Assembly: GCA_039090855.1 (NCBI GenBank)
Contig: CM076997.1
Span: 160,486,709 to 160,550,708, forward strand
DNA: 64,000 nucleotides
Reading direction: 5' to 3'
Origin: Macrothele yani
Lineage: Eukaryota > Arthropoda > Arachnida > Araneae > Macrothelidae
The notes under the pieces were generated by a model, which saw only the letters and a program-made list of their open reading frames with translations, was not told the origin of the DNA and ran no database searches. This document shows, in pieces, positions 54,650-63,911 of this stretch (positions within the stretch are counted from its first letter, which is position 1; each line of letters opens with the position of its first letter). The translations under genes and the position numbers were made by a program.

Positions 54650-55055
54650 ATGCACGAATTATAGTGTCAACCGGAAATTTCTTTAGCTTCGAGAGAAGAA
54701 TTGTAAATAAGCTTCAGGTAGAGAACATCGAGTAAAACATTGAATATCAGCTTCTAGAGAAAAGTTTGCATAACCTTAAATTAAACCATTTGGCATGAAT
54801 AAAGTTGAACATTTGTAACGTTTTTTCTTAATTAATAGAATTAACTTATACCAACATTGCCTACCGTAATATGAGTGTTTCTTAAATTTATGCTTCTGAT
54901 AACTAGAACAATCCTTATTTATGCAATGAACAATATTAGGTTTTCTAACAGTCAGAAGAGAAAAAACTATGCAATTGCTTACATAAATCGTCTTTATTTG
55001 GGTTTCCAAAAATAAAAGTCAAGGTACTTCAGTAGTCTCAAAAACACTACTTCAA
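54650..55055. other. No gene recognised
   Basis: Continuation of the degenerate repeat for ~90 bp, then AT-rich DNA with nothing identifiable. Confidence 0.4.
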
Positions 55056-55059
55056 AATA

Positions 55060-55345
55060 CTTCAACAAATATACACGAAACTAGAAGTTTCTGTCTGTTA
55101 TTTACTACTATCACGAATATATTAACACAACGCTGAGCTTTCGCACGTCGACCGGACAGCTTTTTCAAGGTTATAAACGTATACGATACACAATGCAATT
55201 TCTTTGTTTATTTTGCATCATGTATCGTGTAAGTGTATTGACTTGAAAAAGCAGTTCGGTAGACCTGCGAAAACGCGGCGTTGTGTAAACATATTTATTA
55301 CACCAATAAATAATGGAGAAAAACTTCTAGTTTCGTATATATTTT
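55060..55345. repeat. Inverted repeat with ~135-bp arms
   Basis: The left arm (55070-55200) and right arm (55205-55345) are diverged inverted copies. Left text 'ACGAAACTAGAAGTTT', 'ACACAACGCTGAGCTTTCGC', 'CAGCTTTTTCAAGG' and 'GATACACAATGCA' is mirrored by 'TGCATCATGTATCGTG', 'CTTGAAAAAGCAGTT', 'GCGAAAACGCGGCGTTGTG' and 'AAACTTCTAGTTTCGT'. 'GCTGAGCTTTCGCACGTCG' recalls terminal sequence of Penelope-like elements, so this may be two such ends joined; a MITE is the alternative. Confidence 0.7.
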
Positions 55346-55494
55346 ATTACATGGCGTATTTTCACTTTCGATACCACAACAACCTGAACCTCTGTAACAG
55401 ACTCAACGTATATCCATCTCAATACAAATTTCACCCAATACTATTTTAAGATTATTTATTTTGAATTAACCAACGTCATTGTTTCATTTCATTG

Positions 55495-55625
55495 TTTCAG
55501 AGTTTACAGACTACGGGGAGCATCTTGAGTTGTAGAGGGTCGTCTGTCCCAGATTTTGTGCCATTGGTTTCTGGTTGGGGAAGGGTCGCTGTGGAACGCC
55601 ACCTTCGCGTCGGCGTTGAATCCAG
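55495..55625 (-). mobile_element. Old SINE family 1 copy (left arm)
   Basis: Reads as a diverged SINE body: 'GACTACGGGGAGCATCTTGA', 'GTCGTCTGTCCCAGATTTTG', 'CCATTGGTTTCTGGTTGGGG', in the order of the younger copies. The mirrored copy lies at 62784-62914. Confidence 0.5.
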
Positions 55626-56028
55626 ACAAGGCAGTCTACAAAATACTGGGCCATAACATTAGAGAGATAAGTTCCCTATTTTAGTTACGTCATGCGGAGA
55701 CCAAGGCTTCCGATTGGTTTCCACCGATGTCGTGTGTGACGTCAAACACGACACCGACATATCAAGCAGTGTAAAATGAGAGGAACATCATAAACAGTGG
55801 ATACTGTTCTCACTAATGTCATTGCCTTTTACTTTCTACATGGCCTTGCTCCAGCCTTAGCTTTTACGAAGAGAAGACTGTGAGACGTAATTAGGACACT
55901 TTACACCTTCCGTAAGTCCAATTTATTTAAAATTTATTTTTCAAAGTAAATAGTGGTTACTCTCAAATGTTTTAATCTTGCTCAATTATGTTTTTATGGA
56001 ATTTAAACAGAATAGAAGGACAGGATAC

Positions 56029-56092
56029 ATTGATTTTATTTTTATATTGTTTTTGAATTGAAAAAACAATATAAAAATAAAATCAATATATA
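56029..56092. repeat. AT-rich hairpin, ~27-bp perfect stem
   Basis: 'ATTGATTTTATTTTTATATT' plus 'GTTTTT', then a 5-base loop and the exact inverse. It sits exactly where Tc1 element B ends, so it may be a join of two ends or a small inserted hairpin. Mirrored at 62317-62380. Confidence 0.8.
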
Positions 56093-56152
56093 ATTAGGGG
56101 GACAGGGAAGTACTTTGAATTCTTCATCGTGCTCTTCCAACCACTCACGGAC

Positions 56153-56399
56153 ATTTCCAGCTGGTTTTTTTTTGTTTTTTATTGGAGGTTTAACGACCAC
56201 CGTGAGCAACTCAATGGGCTATAAGCAGTCGCCCGTCCCTAATTTAGGGCCACTGGTTCCAGGGTAGGGCGAAAGCCAGTGCCGTAAGACAAACACAACA
56301 TCCATGCCTCACCGGGATTCGAACCCGGACCCCTTTCGGACGAATGATCAGAGGCCATCGCTTAGACCACTGCGCCACCGGGGCGGCCATTTCCAGCTG
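56153..56399 (-). mobile_element. SINE family 1 in Tc1 element B (left arm)
   Basis: SINE body 56164-56388, flanked by the perfect 11-bp direct repeat 'ATTTCCAGCTG' (56153-56163 and 56389-56399). A and B boxes are intact (complements at about 56366-56376 and 56313-56323). It is nearly identical to the copy at 13029, so a recent insertion. It splits the transposase of element B right after its second catalytic Asp block. Confidence 0.95.
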
Positions 56400-57199
56400 T
56401 GTGACACGTTGCATTATCGTGCTGGAAGATCCCATCCTCCCCAGGGAAGACAGTCAGCATGCATGGGTGTACGTGATCTGCAAGGATGAATTCATAACGA
56501 ATTCGGTACGTAGTGCCTTCCACAGGTATGAGTGGACCCAAGCAATGCCACGGAAACATTCCCCAGACCATAACGCTGCCGCCCCCAGCTTGTGTTCTTC
56601 CAGTAATGGTTGAAGAGTGTTTGTTCTTCGATGTTTCTCGCCTTATACGACAATGTCCATCCATTCGGTGGAGCCGAAAACGTGGCTCATCGGAGAATGC
56701 AATTATTTACCAATTAGCTGAGGTCTAATTCCTATCCTGTCGTGCAAATGTAAGCCTTTTCTGCCGATGCACCTTTGTTAGCATAGGTGCAGTGACCATC
56801 CGCCTGCATCGGAGCCCCATATACAGCAGATGTCGCTGAACTTTCGTTTTAGACACACTTCCGGTAGCCCCCTGATTCATTCGGCCAGTGAATTGCTCCA
56901 CTGTAGCGTGCCGATCGGCTCTCACACATTTTCGAAGCCGACGTTCACCTCTCACATCAATGGCACGTGGTTCTCAGCAGTTTCCACGCCGCTTGTTCGC
57001 AATGGAGCCATTTCTTCAGTCAGGGTAAATTTTAACCACAGCAGCACGCGAACAGTTCACGAACTGCGCTGTTTCAGAAATACTGCCACCCTTGGCCAGA
57101 AAGCCTATTATATCCCTTTTTGCAAATATCATAAATCGCTTTTTTACCCATGACTGCAAAAAGTGATATGCTTTTAGATTGCCTGCAGAACACGTTATA

Positions 57200-58417
57200 C
57201 ACTGAGCGGCTACTTTATTATGACCACCTGACAGTTTTAAGCAAATGAGATATGGCTGCCCGCTGTTGCCACCAGAGGGTGAGGCTAGTATAAAAAGGGA
57301 AAGCTTAGTGCTTGCGACAGTAGTAGAAGTGATTTTGGGGTGACGAGATGGGTAAAAATTACGATTTGACGGACTTTCAACGTTGGATGATTGTAGGAGC
57401 TCGAAGCCATGGAGCGAGTATCACCGAAACCGCCGCATTCGTAAAATGTTCCAGAGCAGCTGTTGTTAAAGTGTTTAAAGACTGGACTGTCAGCCAAAAA
57501 ATGGGTATCTACGTACAGCGTGTGGTCATCATCGACTAGTGACTGCTCGGGCGGAAAGGTGAGTGTACAGACTGGTAACAGACAACAGAAGGGCAACAGT
57601 GCAGCAAATTACAGAACATCTTAATCAAGGATCCACTTTTATGATCTCTGCACGCACTGTTCTCCGTACACTGCATCGGATGGCATATGGCAGTCGAAGG
57701 CCTGTTCGAACACCTTTGCTGTCTGCAGTTAACAAGAGAAAACGTCTCCAGTTCGCACAGGAGCACAAGGATTGGACAGTCGATAATTGTAAACAAAGTA
57801 TGTGGTCCGATGAATCACGTTTTCATTTGCACCATGCCGATTGCCGAGTGAGAATTTGGCGGAAACAGCACGAAAGCATGAACCCCAAATGCATTGCTAC
57901 AGCCCTTCAAGCTGGTGGAGGCAACATTATGGTTTGGGGAATGTTTTCCTGGCATGCTTTGGGTCCTTTAATTCGTGTTGATCAACATCTGACTAGCACA
58001 CCATATCTAAACATCGTTGCGGACCAAGTGCATCCGGTCATGTGGATGGTTTAACCCAGTGGCGATGGCTACTTTTAACAAGACAATGCGTCCTGCCATA
58101 GTGCTCGTATTGTACAGGATTGGTTTCAGCAATATGTCGGTGAGTTTACTTTGCTTAGGTGTCCCCCACAATCTCCAGATCTCAACCCCATTGAGAATTT
58201 GTGGGATCAAGTTAAAGGAGCCATCAGACAGCTCGATCCACAACCCTGTAATCTCACACTCCTGGAAAGTGCTATTCATCAAGCATGGTCTCAGATTCCA
58301 CAAACCACCTATCAACATCTCATGGAGTCTATGCCGCGTAGAATCGACGCAGTATTAAAGGCAAAGGTGTCCCAACTAAGTAGTGAGGGGTGGTCGTACA
58401 AAAGTGGCCACTCAGTG
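57200..58417 (+). mobile_element. Tc1-like element A, family T7, complete (left arm)
   Basis: Left end after TA (57198-57199) is 'CACTGAGCGGCTACTTTATT'. The right end, read inward from 58417, is 'CACTGAGTGGCCACTTTTGT', followed by TA 58418-58419. Length 1218 bp. It is inserted in the leader of element B. It contains one transposase gene with few lesions. Confidence 0.92.
57348..58390 (+). pseudogene. Tc1-like transposase of element A (left arm)
   Basis: Starts at ATG 57348 ('MGKNYDLTDFQRWMIVGAR', 'SHGASITETAAFVKCSRAA', helix-turn-helix). It is broken by a TAG at 57537 and a frameshift before 57563. It then continues 'VTDNRRATVQQITEHLNQG', 'MWSDESRFHLHHADCRVR' (first Asp, ~57810) and 'GGGNIMVWGMFSWHALGP'. 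A TAA at 58052 plus a second frameshift follow, then 'QDNASCHSARIVQDWFQQ' (second Asp, ~58080) and 'QSPDLNPIENLWDQVKGAI' (Glu, ~58195), with a C-terminal tail to about 58380. All catalytic residues are present. The minus-strand copy in the right arm (60019-61061) has the same lesions, so they predate the duplication. Confidence 0.9.
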
Positions 58418-58564
58418 TATACCGTCCAAGCCAGCTCAGGACACGTGCTTTCTTTCATTGCCTGCGCGCTGTTGACGTCAAAAGTAAGAGGTTGTCCCAA
58501 TAATGTAACTCGACTATGTATAATTTATGACAAAAATATTTGTGGTGTTAAGATAAAATAAAAG

Positions 58565-59170
58565 TACCAACGTTTACGGCAATGAAAGGTTTATTATACA
58601 TCGACTATAGTTTTGCTGAGCGTTTGGCTCGGCATCATGAGGACGAATGGAGCGTAAACATTCAAATCATTGTGACATCATCAGAGTTCTGACGGTCACG
58701 GTTTTTCGTGAGTTGCTTCTACGCGCTTGAAAGAAACTTCCGAAAAAGAAAATGCACTTCCGAAGATACATAAGTTTGGTAACCCTTTCCGTCCCATAGT
58801 GAGTAATATCGGCTCAGATACACGTAAGTTAGCCAAGTTTCTATCTTGAAAACTATCCACCTTAGCGACTTCTTCGAACAAAGACTCCGTTAAAAATTCC
58901 ATTGAGTTTGTCAATCGACTAAAACGACAACCATCCAAAATGAGTTCATATTATGCTTTGATGTGAATTCCATGTTCACAAGTATCCCACTGAATGGAGC
59001 TCTCGAATCATTGAAAGTTAATGTCACTGAACTTCATTTCAGCCAACCGGAAGCGGAAATTATTTTGAGACTAGTGGAAATTTGTACCAGACAAAACAGT
59101 TTCCTCTTTCGTGGAAGATATTTCCAACAGACGGAAGCACTTGCAATGGGTAGCCCACAACGCTTATTTC
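58565..59170 (+). pseudogene. Penelope-like reverse transcriptase fragment (left arm, at centre)
   Basis: 58575-58680 resembles a Penelope terminal region ('GCTGAGCGTTTGGCTCGGCA'). From about 58757 the plus strand reads 'LPKIHKFGNPFRPIVSNIG', 'SDTRKLAKFLS', a stop, 'DSVKNSIEFVNRLKRQPSK', then after a frameshift 'FDVNSMFTSIPLNGALESL' (motif with the first catalytic Asp) and 'FQQTEALAMGSPQ' near 59150. The sequence leaves Penelope just before the expected catalytic Asp-Asp motif and reaches the palindrome centre within 40 bp. The opposite-strand open frames here are shadows. Confidence 0.8.
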
Positions 59171-59238
59171 ATGTGGAGACTATATACGTATATATATGCT
59201 GAATTCAGCATGTATATACACGTATATAGTCTCCACAT
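59171..59238. other. Palindrome centre
   Basis: The turning point is 'GCTGAATTCAGC' (centre between 59203 and 59204), flanked by AT-alternating stretches that differ by 2 bp between the sides ('ACGTATATATATGC' left, 'ACGTGTATATACATGC' when the right side is read inward). There is effectively no spacer between arms. Confidence 0.9.
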
Positions 59239-59844
59239 GAAATAAGCGTTGTGGGCTACCCATTGCAAGTGCTTCCGTCTGTTGGAAATATCTTCCACGA
59301 AAGAGGAAACTGTTTTGTCTGGTACAAATTTCCACTAGTCTCAAAATAATTTCCGCTTCCGGTTGGCTGAAATGAAGTTCAGTGACATTAACTTTCAATG
59401 ATTCGAGAGCTCCATTCAGTGGGATACTTGTGAACATGGAATTCACATCAAAGCATAATATGAACTCATTTTGGATGGTTGTCGTTTTAGTCGATTGACA
59501 AACTCAATGGAATTTTTAACGGAGTCTTTGTTCGAAGAAGTCGCTAAGGTGGATAGTTTTCAAGATAGAAACTTGGCTAACTTACGTGTATCTGAGCCGA
59601 TATTACTCACTATGGGACGGAAAGGGTTACCAAACTTATGTATCTTCGGAAGTGCATTTTCTTTTTCGGAAGTTTCTTTCAAGCGCGTAGAAGCAACTCA
59701 CGAAAAACCGTGACCGTCAGAACTCTGATGATGTCACAATGATTTGAATGTTTACGCTCCATTCGTCCTCATGATGCCGAGCCAAACGCTCAGCAAAACT
59801 ATAGTCGATGTATAATAAACCTTTCATTGCCGTAAACGTTGGTA
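59239..59844 (-). pseudogene. Penelope-like reverse transcriptase fragment (right arm)
   Basis: Mirror copy of 58565-59170 with the same stop and frameshift; the frame with 'MFTSIPLNGALESL' starts at 59446 on the minus strand. The two copies lie with their broken reverse transcriptase ends facing each other at the palindrome centre. Confidence 0.8.
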
Positions 59845-59991
59845 CTTTTATTTTATCTTAACACCACAAATATTTTTGTCATAAATTATACATAGTCGAG
59901 TTACATTATTGGGACAACCTCTTACTTTGACGTCAACAGCGCGCAGGCAATGAAAGAAAGCACGTGTCCTGAGCTGGCTTGGACGGTATAC

Positions 59992-61209
59992 ACTGAGTGG
60001 CCACTTTTGTACGACCACCCCCTCACTACTTAGTTGGGACACCTTTGCCTTTAATACTGCGTCGATTCTACGCGGCATAGACTCCATGAGATGTTGATAG
60101 GTGGTTTGTGGAATCTGAGACCATGCTTGATGAATAGCACTTTCCAGGAGTGTGAGATTACAGGGTTGTGGATCGAGCTGTCTGATGGCTCCTTCAACTT
60201 GATCCCACAAATTCTCAATGGGGTTGAGATCTGGAGATTGTGGGGGACACCTAAGCAAAGTAAACTCACCGACATATTGCTGAAACCAATCCTGTACAAT
60301 ACGAGCACTATGGCAGGACGCATTGTCTTGTTAAAAGTAGCCATCGCCACTGGGTTAAACCATCCACATGACCGGATGCACTTGGTCCGCAACGATGTTT
60401 AGATATGGTGTGCTAGTCAGATGTTGATCAACACGAATTAAAGGACCCAAAGCATGCCAGGAAAACATTCCCCAAACCATAATGTTGCCTCCACCAGCTT
60501 GAAGGGCTGTAGCAATGCATTTGGGGTTCATGCTTTCGTGCTGTTTCCGCCAAATTCTCACTCGGCAATCGGCATGGTGCAAATGAAAACGTGATTCATC
60601 GGACCACATACTTTGTTTACAATTATCGACTGTCCAATCCTTGTGCTCCTGTGCGAACTGGAGACGTTTTCTCTTGTTAACTGCAGACAGCAAAGGTGTT
60701 CGAACAGGCCTTCGACTGCCATATGCCATCCGATGCAGTGTACGGAGAACAGTGCGTGCAGAGATCATAAAAGTGGATCCTTGATTAAGATGTTCTGTAA
60801 TTTGCTGCACTGTTGCCCTTCTGTTGTCTGTTACCAGTCTGTACACTCACCTTTCCGCCCGAGCAGTCACTAGTCGATGATGACCACACGCTGTACGTAG
60901 ATACCCATTTTTTGGCTGACAGTCCAGTCTTTAAACACTTTAACAACAGCTGCTCTGGAACATTTTACGAATGCGGCGGTTTCGGTGATACTCGCTCCAT
61001 GGCTTCGAGCTCCTACAATCATCCAACGTTGAAAGTCCGTCAAATCGTAATTTTTACCCATCTCGTCACCCCAAAATCACTTCTACTACTGTCGCAAGCA
61101 CTAAGCTTTCCCTTTTTATACTAGCCTCACCCTCTGGTGGCAACAGCGGGCAGCCATATCTCATTTGCTTAAAACTGTCAGGTGGTCATAATAAAGTAGC
61201 CGCTCAGTG
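59992..61209 (-). mobile_element. Tc1-like element A, family T7 (right arm)
   Basis: Mirror copy of 57200-58417. The C-terminal frame differs from the left copy because of the one-base homopolymer difference at 60018-60022, which changes the last residues after 'KVSQLSSEG'. Transposase start at 61061 (minus). Confidence 0.92.
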
Positions 61210-62009
61210 TATAACGTGTTCTGCAGGCAATCTAAAAGCATATCACTTTTTGCAGTCATGGGTAAAAAAGCGATTTATGATATTTGCAAAAAGGGATATA
61301 ATAGGCTTTCTGGCCAAGGGTGGCAGTATTTCTGAAACAGCGCAGTTCGTGAACTGTTCGCGTGCTGCTGTGGTTAAAATTTACCCTGACTGAAGAAATG
61401 GCTCCATTGCGAACAAGCGGCGTGGAAACTGCTGAGAACCACGTGCCATTGATGTGAGAGGTGAACGTCGGCTTCGAAAATGTGTGAGAGCCGATCGGCA
61501 CGCTACAGTGGAGCAATTCACTGGCCGAATGAATCAGGGGGCTACCGGAAGTGTGTCTAAAACGAAAGTTCAGCGACATCTGCTGTATATGGGGCTCCGA
61601 TGCAGGCGGATGGTCACTGCACCTATGCTAACAAAGGTGCATCGGCAGAAAAGGCTTACATTTGCACGACAGGATAGGAATTAGACCTCAGCTAATTGGT
61701 AAATAATTGCATTCTCCGATGAGCCACGTTTTCGGCTCCACCGAATGGATGGACATTGTCGTATAAGGCGAGAAACATCGAAGAACAAACACTCTTCAAC
61801 CATTACTGGAAGAACACAAGCTGGGGGCGGCAGCGTTATGGTCTGGGGAATGTTTCCGTGGCATTGCTTGGGTCCACTCATACCTGTGGAAGGCACTACG
61901 TACCGAATTCGTTATGAATTCATCCTTGCAGATCACGTACACCCATGCATGCTGACTGTCTTCCCTGGGGAGGATGGGATCTTCCAGCACGATAATGCAA
62001 CGTGTCACA

Positions 62010-62256
62010 CAGCTGGAAATGGCCGCCCCGGTGGCGCAGTGGTCTAAGCGATGGCCTCTGATCATTCGTCCGAAAGGGGTCCGGGTTCGAATCCCGGTGA
62101 GGCATGGATGTTGTGTTTGTCTTACGGCACTGGCTTTCGCCCTACCCTGAAACCAGTGGCCCTAAATTAGGGACGGGCGACTGCTTATAGCCCATTGAGT
62201 TGCTCACGGTGGTCGTTAAACCTCCAATAAAAAACAAAAAAAAACCAGCTGGAAAT
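62010..62256 (+). mobile_element. SINE family 1 in Tc1 element B (right arm)
   Basis: SINE 62021-62245 with target duplication 'CAGCTGGAAAT' at 62010-62020 and 62246-62256. One substitution distinguishes it from the left-arm copy (62150). Confidence 0.95.
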
Positions 62257-62316
62257 GTCCGTGAGTGGTTGGAAGAGCACGATGAAGAATTCAAAGTACT
62301 TCCTGTCCCCCTAATT

Positions 62317-62380
62317 ATATATTGATTTTATTTTTATATTGTTTTTTCAATTCAAAAACAATATAAAAATAAAATCAATG
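62317..62380. repeat. AT-rich hairpin (right arm)
   Basis: Mirror copy of the hairpin at 56029-56092, stem of about 27 bp. Confidence 0.8.
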
Positions 62381-62783
62381 TATCCTGTCCTTCTATTCTG
62401 TTTAAATTCCATAAAAACATAATTGAGCAAGATTAAAACATTTGAGAGTAACCACTATTTACTTTGAAAAATAAATTTTAAATAAATTGGACTTACGGAG
62501 GGTGTAAAGTGTCTTAATTACGTCTCACAGTCTTCTCTTCGTAAAAGCTAAGGCTGGAGCAAGGCCATGTAGAAAGTAAAAGGCAATGACATTAGTGAGA
62601 ACAGTATCCACTGTTTATGATGTTCCTCTCATTTTACACTGCTTGATATGTCGGTGTCGTGTTTGACGTCACACACGACATCGGTGGAAACCAATCGGAA
62701 GCCTTGGTCTCCGCATGACGTAACTAAAATAGGGAACTTATCTCTCTAATGTTATGGCCCAGTATTTTGTAGACTGCCTTGTC

Positions 62784-62914
62784 TGGATTCAACGCCGACG
62801 CGAAGGTGGCGTTCCACAGCGACCCTTCCCCAACCAGAAACCAATGGCACAAAATCTGGGACAGACGACCCTCTACAACTCAAGATGCTCCCCGTAGTCT
62901 GTAAACTCTGAAAC
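62784..62914 (+). mobile_element. Old SINE family 1 copy (right arm)
   Basis: Mirror copy of 55495-55625, a diverged SINE body. Confidence 0.5.
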
Positions 62915-62963
62915 AATGAAATGAAACAATGACGTTGGTTAATTCAAAATAAATAATCTTAAA

Positions 62964-62965
<2 letters not shown>

Positions 62966-63007
<42 letters not shown>

Positions 63008-63025
63008 CGAAACAGAGAGAGAGAT
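62966..63025. repeat. GA microsatellite
   Basis: A run of GA dinucleotides with a short GACA stretch (62994-63006) and a second GA run. It marks the right boundary of the palindrome. Confidence 0.95.
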
Positions 63026-63069
63026 GAAATTTTCACATTTTCCTAAGCACCAGAGCTCCATTTTACGTA

Positions 63070-63245
63070 TCGGTGTTTAAGAACCACTGTAAGGGCTGTT
63101 AGAAATATCCCGTCCCCAATTTGGCGTCACCCGTTCCATGGAATGAAGAGAGCCACTGCTGTAAGATGACACACCACTTATGCCTCATCCTGGACTCGGA
63201 CAAGTTGCTACAAACCTGCGTTCATATTATTCAGCCACCCCACAG
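63070..63245 (-). mobile_element. Old copy of SINE family 1
   Basis: Diverged but collinear with the younger copies: 'GTGTTTAAGAACCACTGTAA', 'CCCGTCCCCAATTTGGCGTC', 'GAGAGCCACTGCTGTAAGA' and 'CACTTATGCCTCATCCTGGA'. No target duplication was seen. Confidence 0.6.
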
Positions 63246-63249
63246 TGTG

Positions 63250-63838
63250 GAATTACAGTAATCTAGGTGGACAAAATGCAATTTATCAACGTGGCCAGAC
63301 GTTTGAGCCTGTTGTAGATTTCGTTAGCAAAATGTCTACAACACATGAAAATGGAGTTAGATTTACCAAAGTTCGCCAGAGGTAGCGGTAGTGCACTTCG
63401 AAACAGGCAACGACGTGCACGTGCCTCACACATCTATGACTCCGTCATTTCAGTACAGCGAGTTTACTTGACCTGTATGCATCCCCAGCCACATGTAAAG
63501 CTTTACCGAACTTCAAAGTGTAAGTCCTATGGTTTTTCGTAGCTAATGATGCCGAATGTGTCTCACAGGTATCTGGTGTCGGCTGGTAGAAATCTTTTGA
63601 AAAGGTGAGGAATTTATATTCAATGTAAAAGCCATGTCATAAGTGTATCTAAAGTTTGAGAGTAGAGTTTCACCGAGTTCCGCTTTGTGGCTAGGTAGGT
63701 AATAAGATTCGATAATGTGAGAATCTAAATCGTGAAAGAACATTTGCGAATATATGCGAACGGAGTTGTTTTTGTATGCTTGACATATTTGATTTCCCGG
63801 AGGGCGCTTATAACGAAGTAAATTTCTCCGTCATTTTT
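63250..63838. other. No gene recognised
   Basis: Short frames on both strands (63345-63542 plus, 63543-63743 minus) without domains. Confidence 0.4.
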
Positions 63839-63911
63839 GGTCTACGCCGGGATTCGAACCCGAGGCCGCTTATTCCGGAACAAGTCGCTCTACCAACTGA
63901 GCTACGCAGAC
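63839..63911 (-). tRNA. tRNA-like sequence, probably pseudogene or SINE head
   Basis: Read on the minus strand: acceptor 'GTCTGCG' pairs with 'CGTAGAC', then 'TA' and D-arm 'GCTCAGTTGGTAGAGC' (A box). T-arm 'TCGGGTTCGAATCCCGG' (B box) is perfect. The anticodon arm is wrong: 'CTTGTTCCGGAATAAG' is almost self-complementary and leaves a 6-base loop at best, so no anticodon can be assigned with confidence. There is no encoded intron. A decayed tRNA gene or the head of a further tRNA-derived SINE both fit. Confidence 0.5.

Larger units (their letters stand above)
56093..58518 (-). mobile_element. Tc1-like element B, family T4, carrying a Tc1 and a SINE (left arm)
   Basis: Minus strand. The 5' terminus at 58518 ('CATAGTCGAGTTACATTATT' read inward) is next to TA. 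Its leader is interrupted at a TA by Tc1 element A (57200-58417). Coding resumes near 57150 with 'DICKKGYNRLSGQGWQYF'-type frameshifted text aligned to 18427. Then come 'VRGERRLRKCVRADRHATV', 'MDGHCRIRRETSKNKHSST', 'GGGSVMVWGMFPWHCLGPL' and 'GEDGIFQHDNATCHTAGN' (second Asp). There the SINE is inserted; after it 'VREWLEEHDEEFKVLPVP' follows and the copy ends at 56093. The Glu block and 3' end are missing. Confidence 0.85.
55441..59203 (+). repeat. Palindrome, left arm (3.76 kb)
   Basis: Every base from 55441 to 59203 is mirrored in 59206-62967, with the mirror rule left + right = 118409. Features sit at exactly mirrored positions along the whole arm, so net indels are nearly zero. Differences I found: 55895/62514, 55909/62500, 56259/62150 (substitutions), a G-run of 4 versus 5 (58387-58390 / 60018-60022), an A-run of 4 versus 3 (about 58480 / 59929), and a 2-bp AT/GT difference next to the centre. 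Outside 55441 and 62967 the sequences are unrelated. Confidence 0.95.
59891..62316 (+). mobile_element. Tc1-like element B, family T4 (right arm)
   Basis: Mirror copy of 56093-58518 in plus orientation, holding Tc1 element A (59992-61209) and the SINE (62021-62245). Coding landmarks: 'VRGERRLRKCVRADRHATV' near 61460 and 'GEDGIFQHDNATCHTAGN' near 61975. It aligns with the uninterrupted sister copy at 18275-19480 across the insertion sites. Confidence 0.85.
59206..62967 (-). repeat. Palindrome, right arm (3.76 kb)
   Basis: Inverted copy of 55441-59203, containing the same elements in opposite orientation. It ends at 62967, where a GA microsatellite begins. See the left arm for the list of differences. 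Confidence 0.95.

Noticed and set aside
58696..58938. 80-residue minus-strand frame in the left palindrome arm, mirrored at 59471-59713, as a gene
   Set aside because: It is the antisense of the Penelope reverse transcriptase segment; the sense strand carries the conserved motifs.
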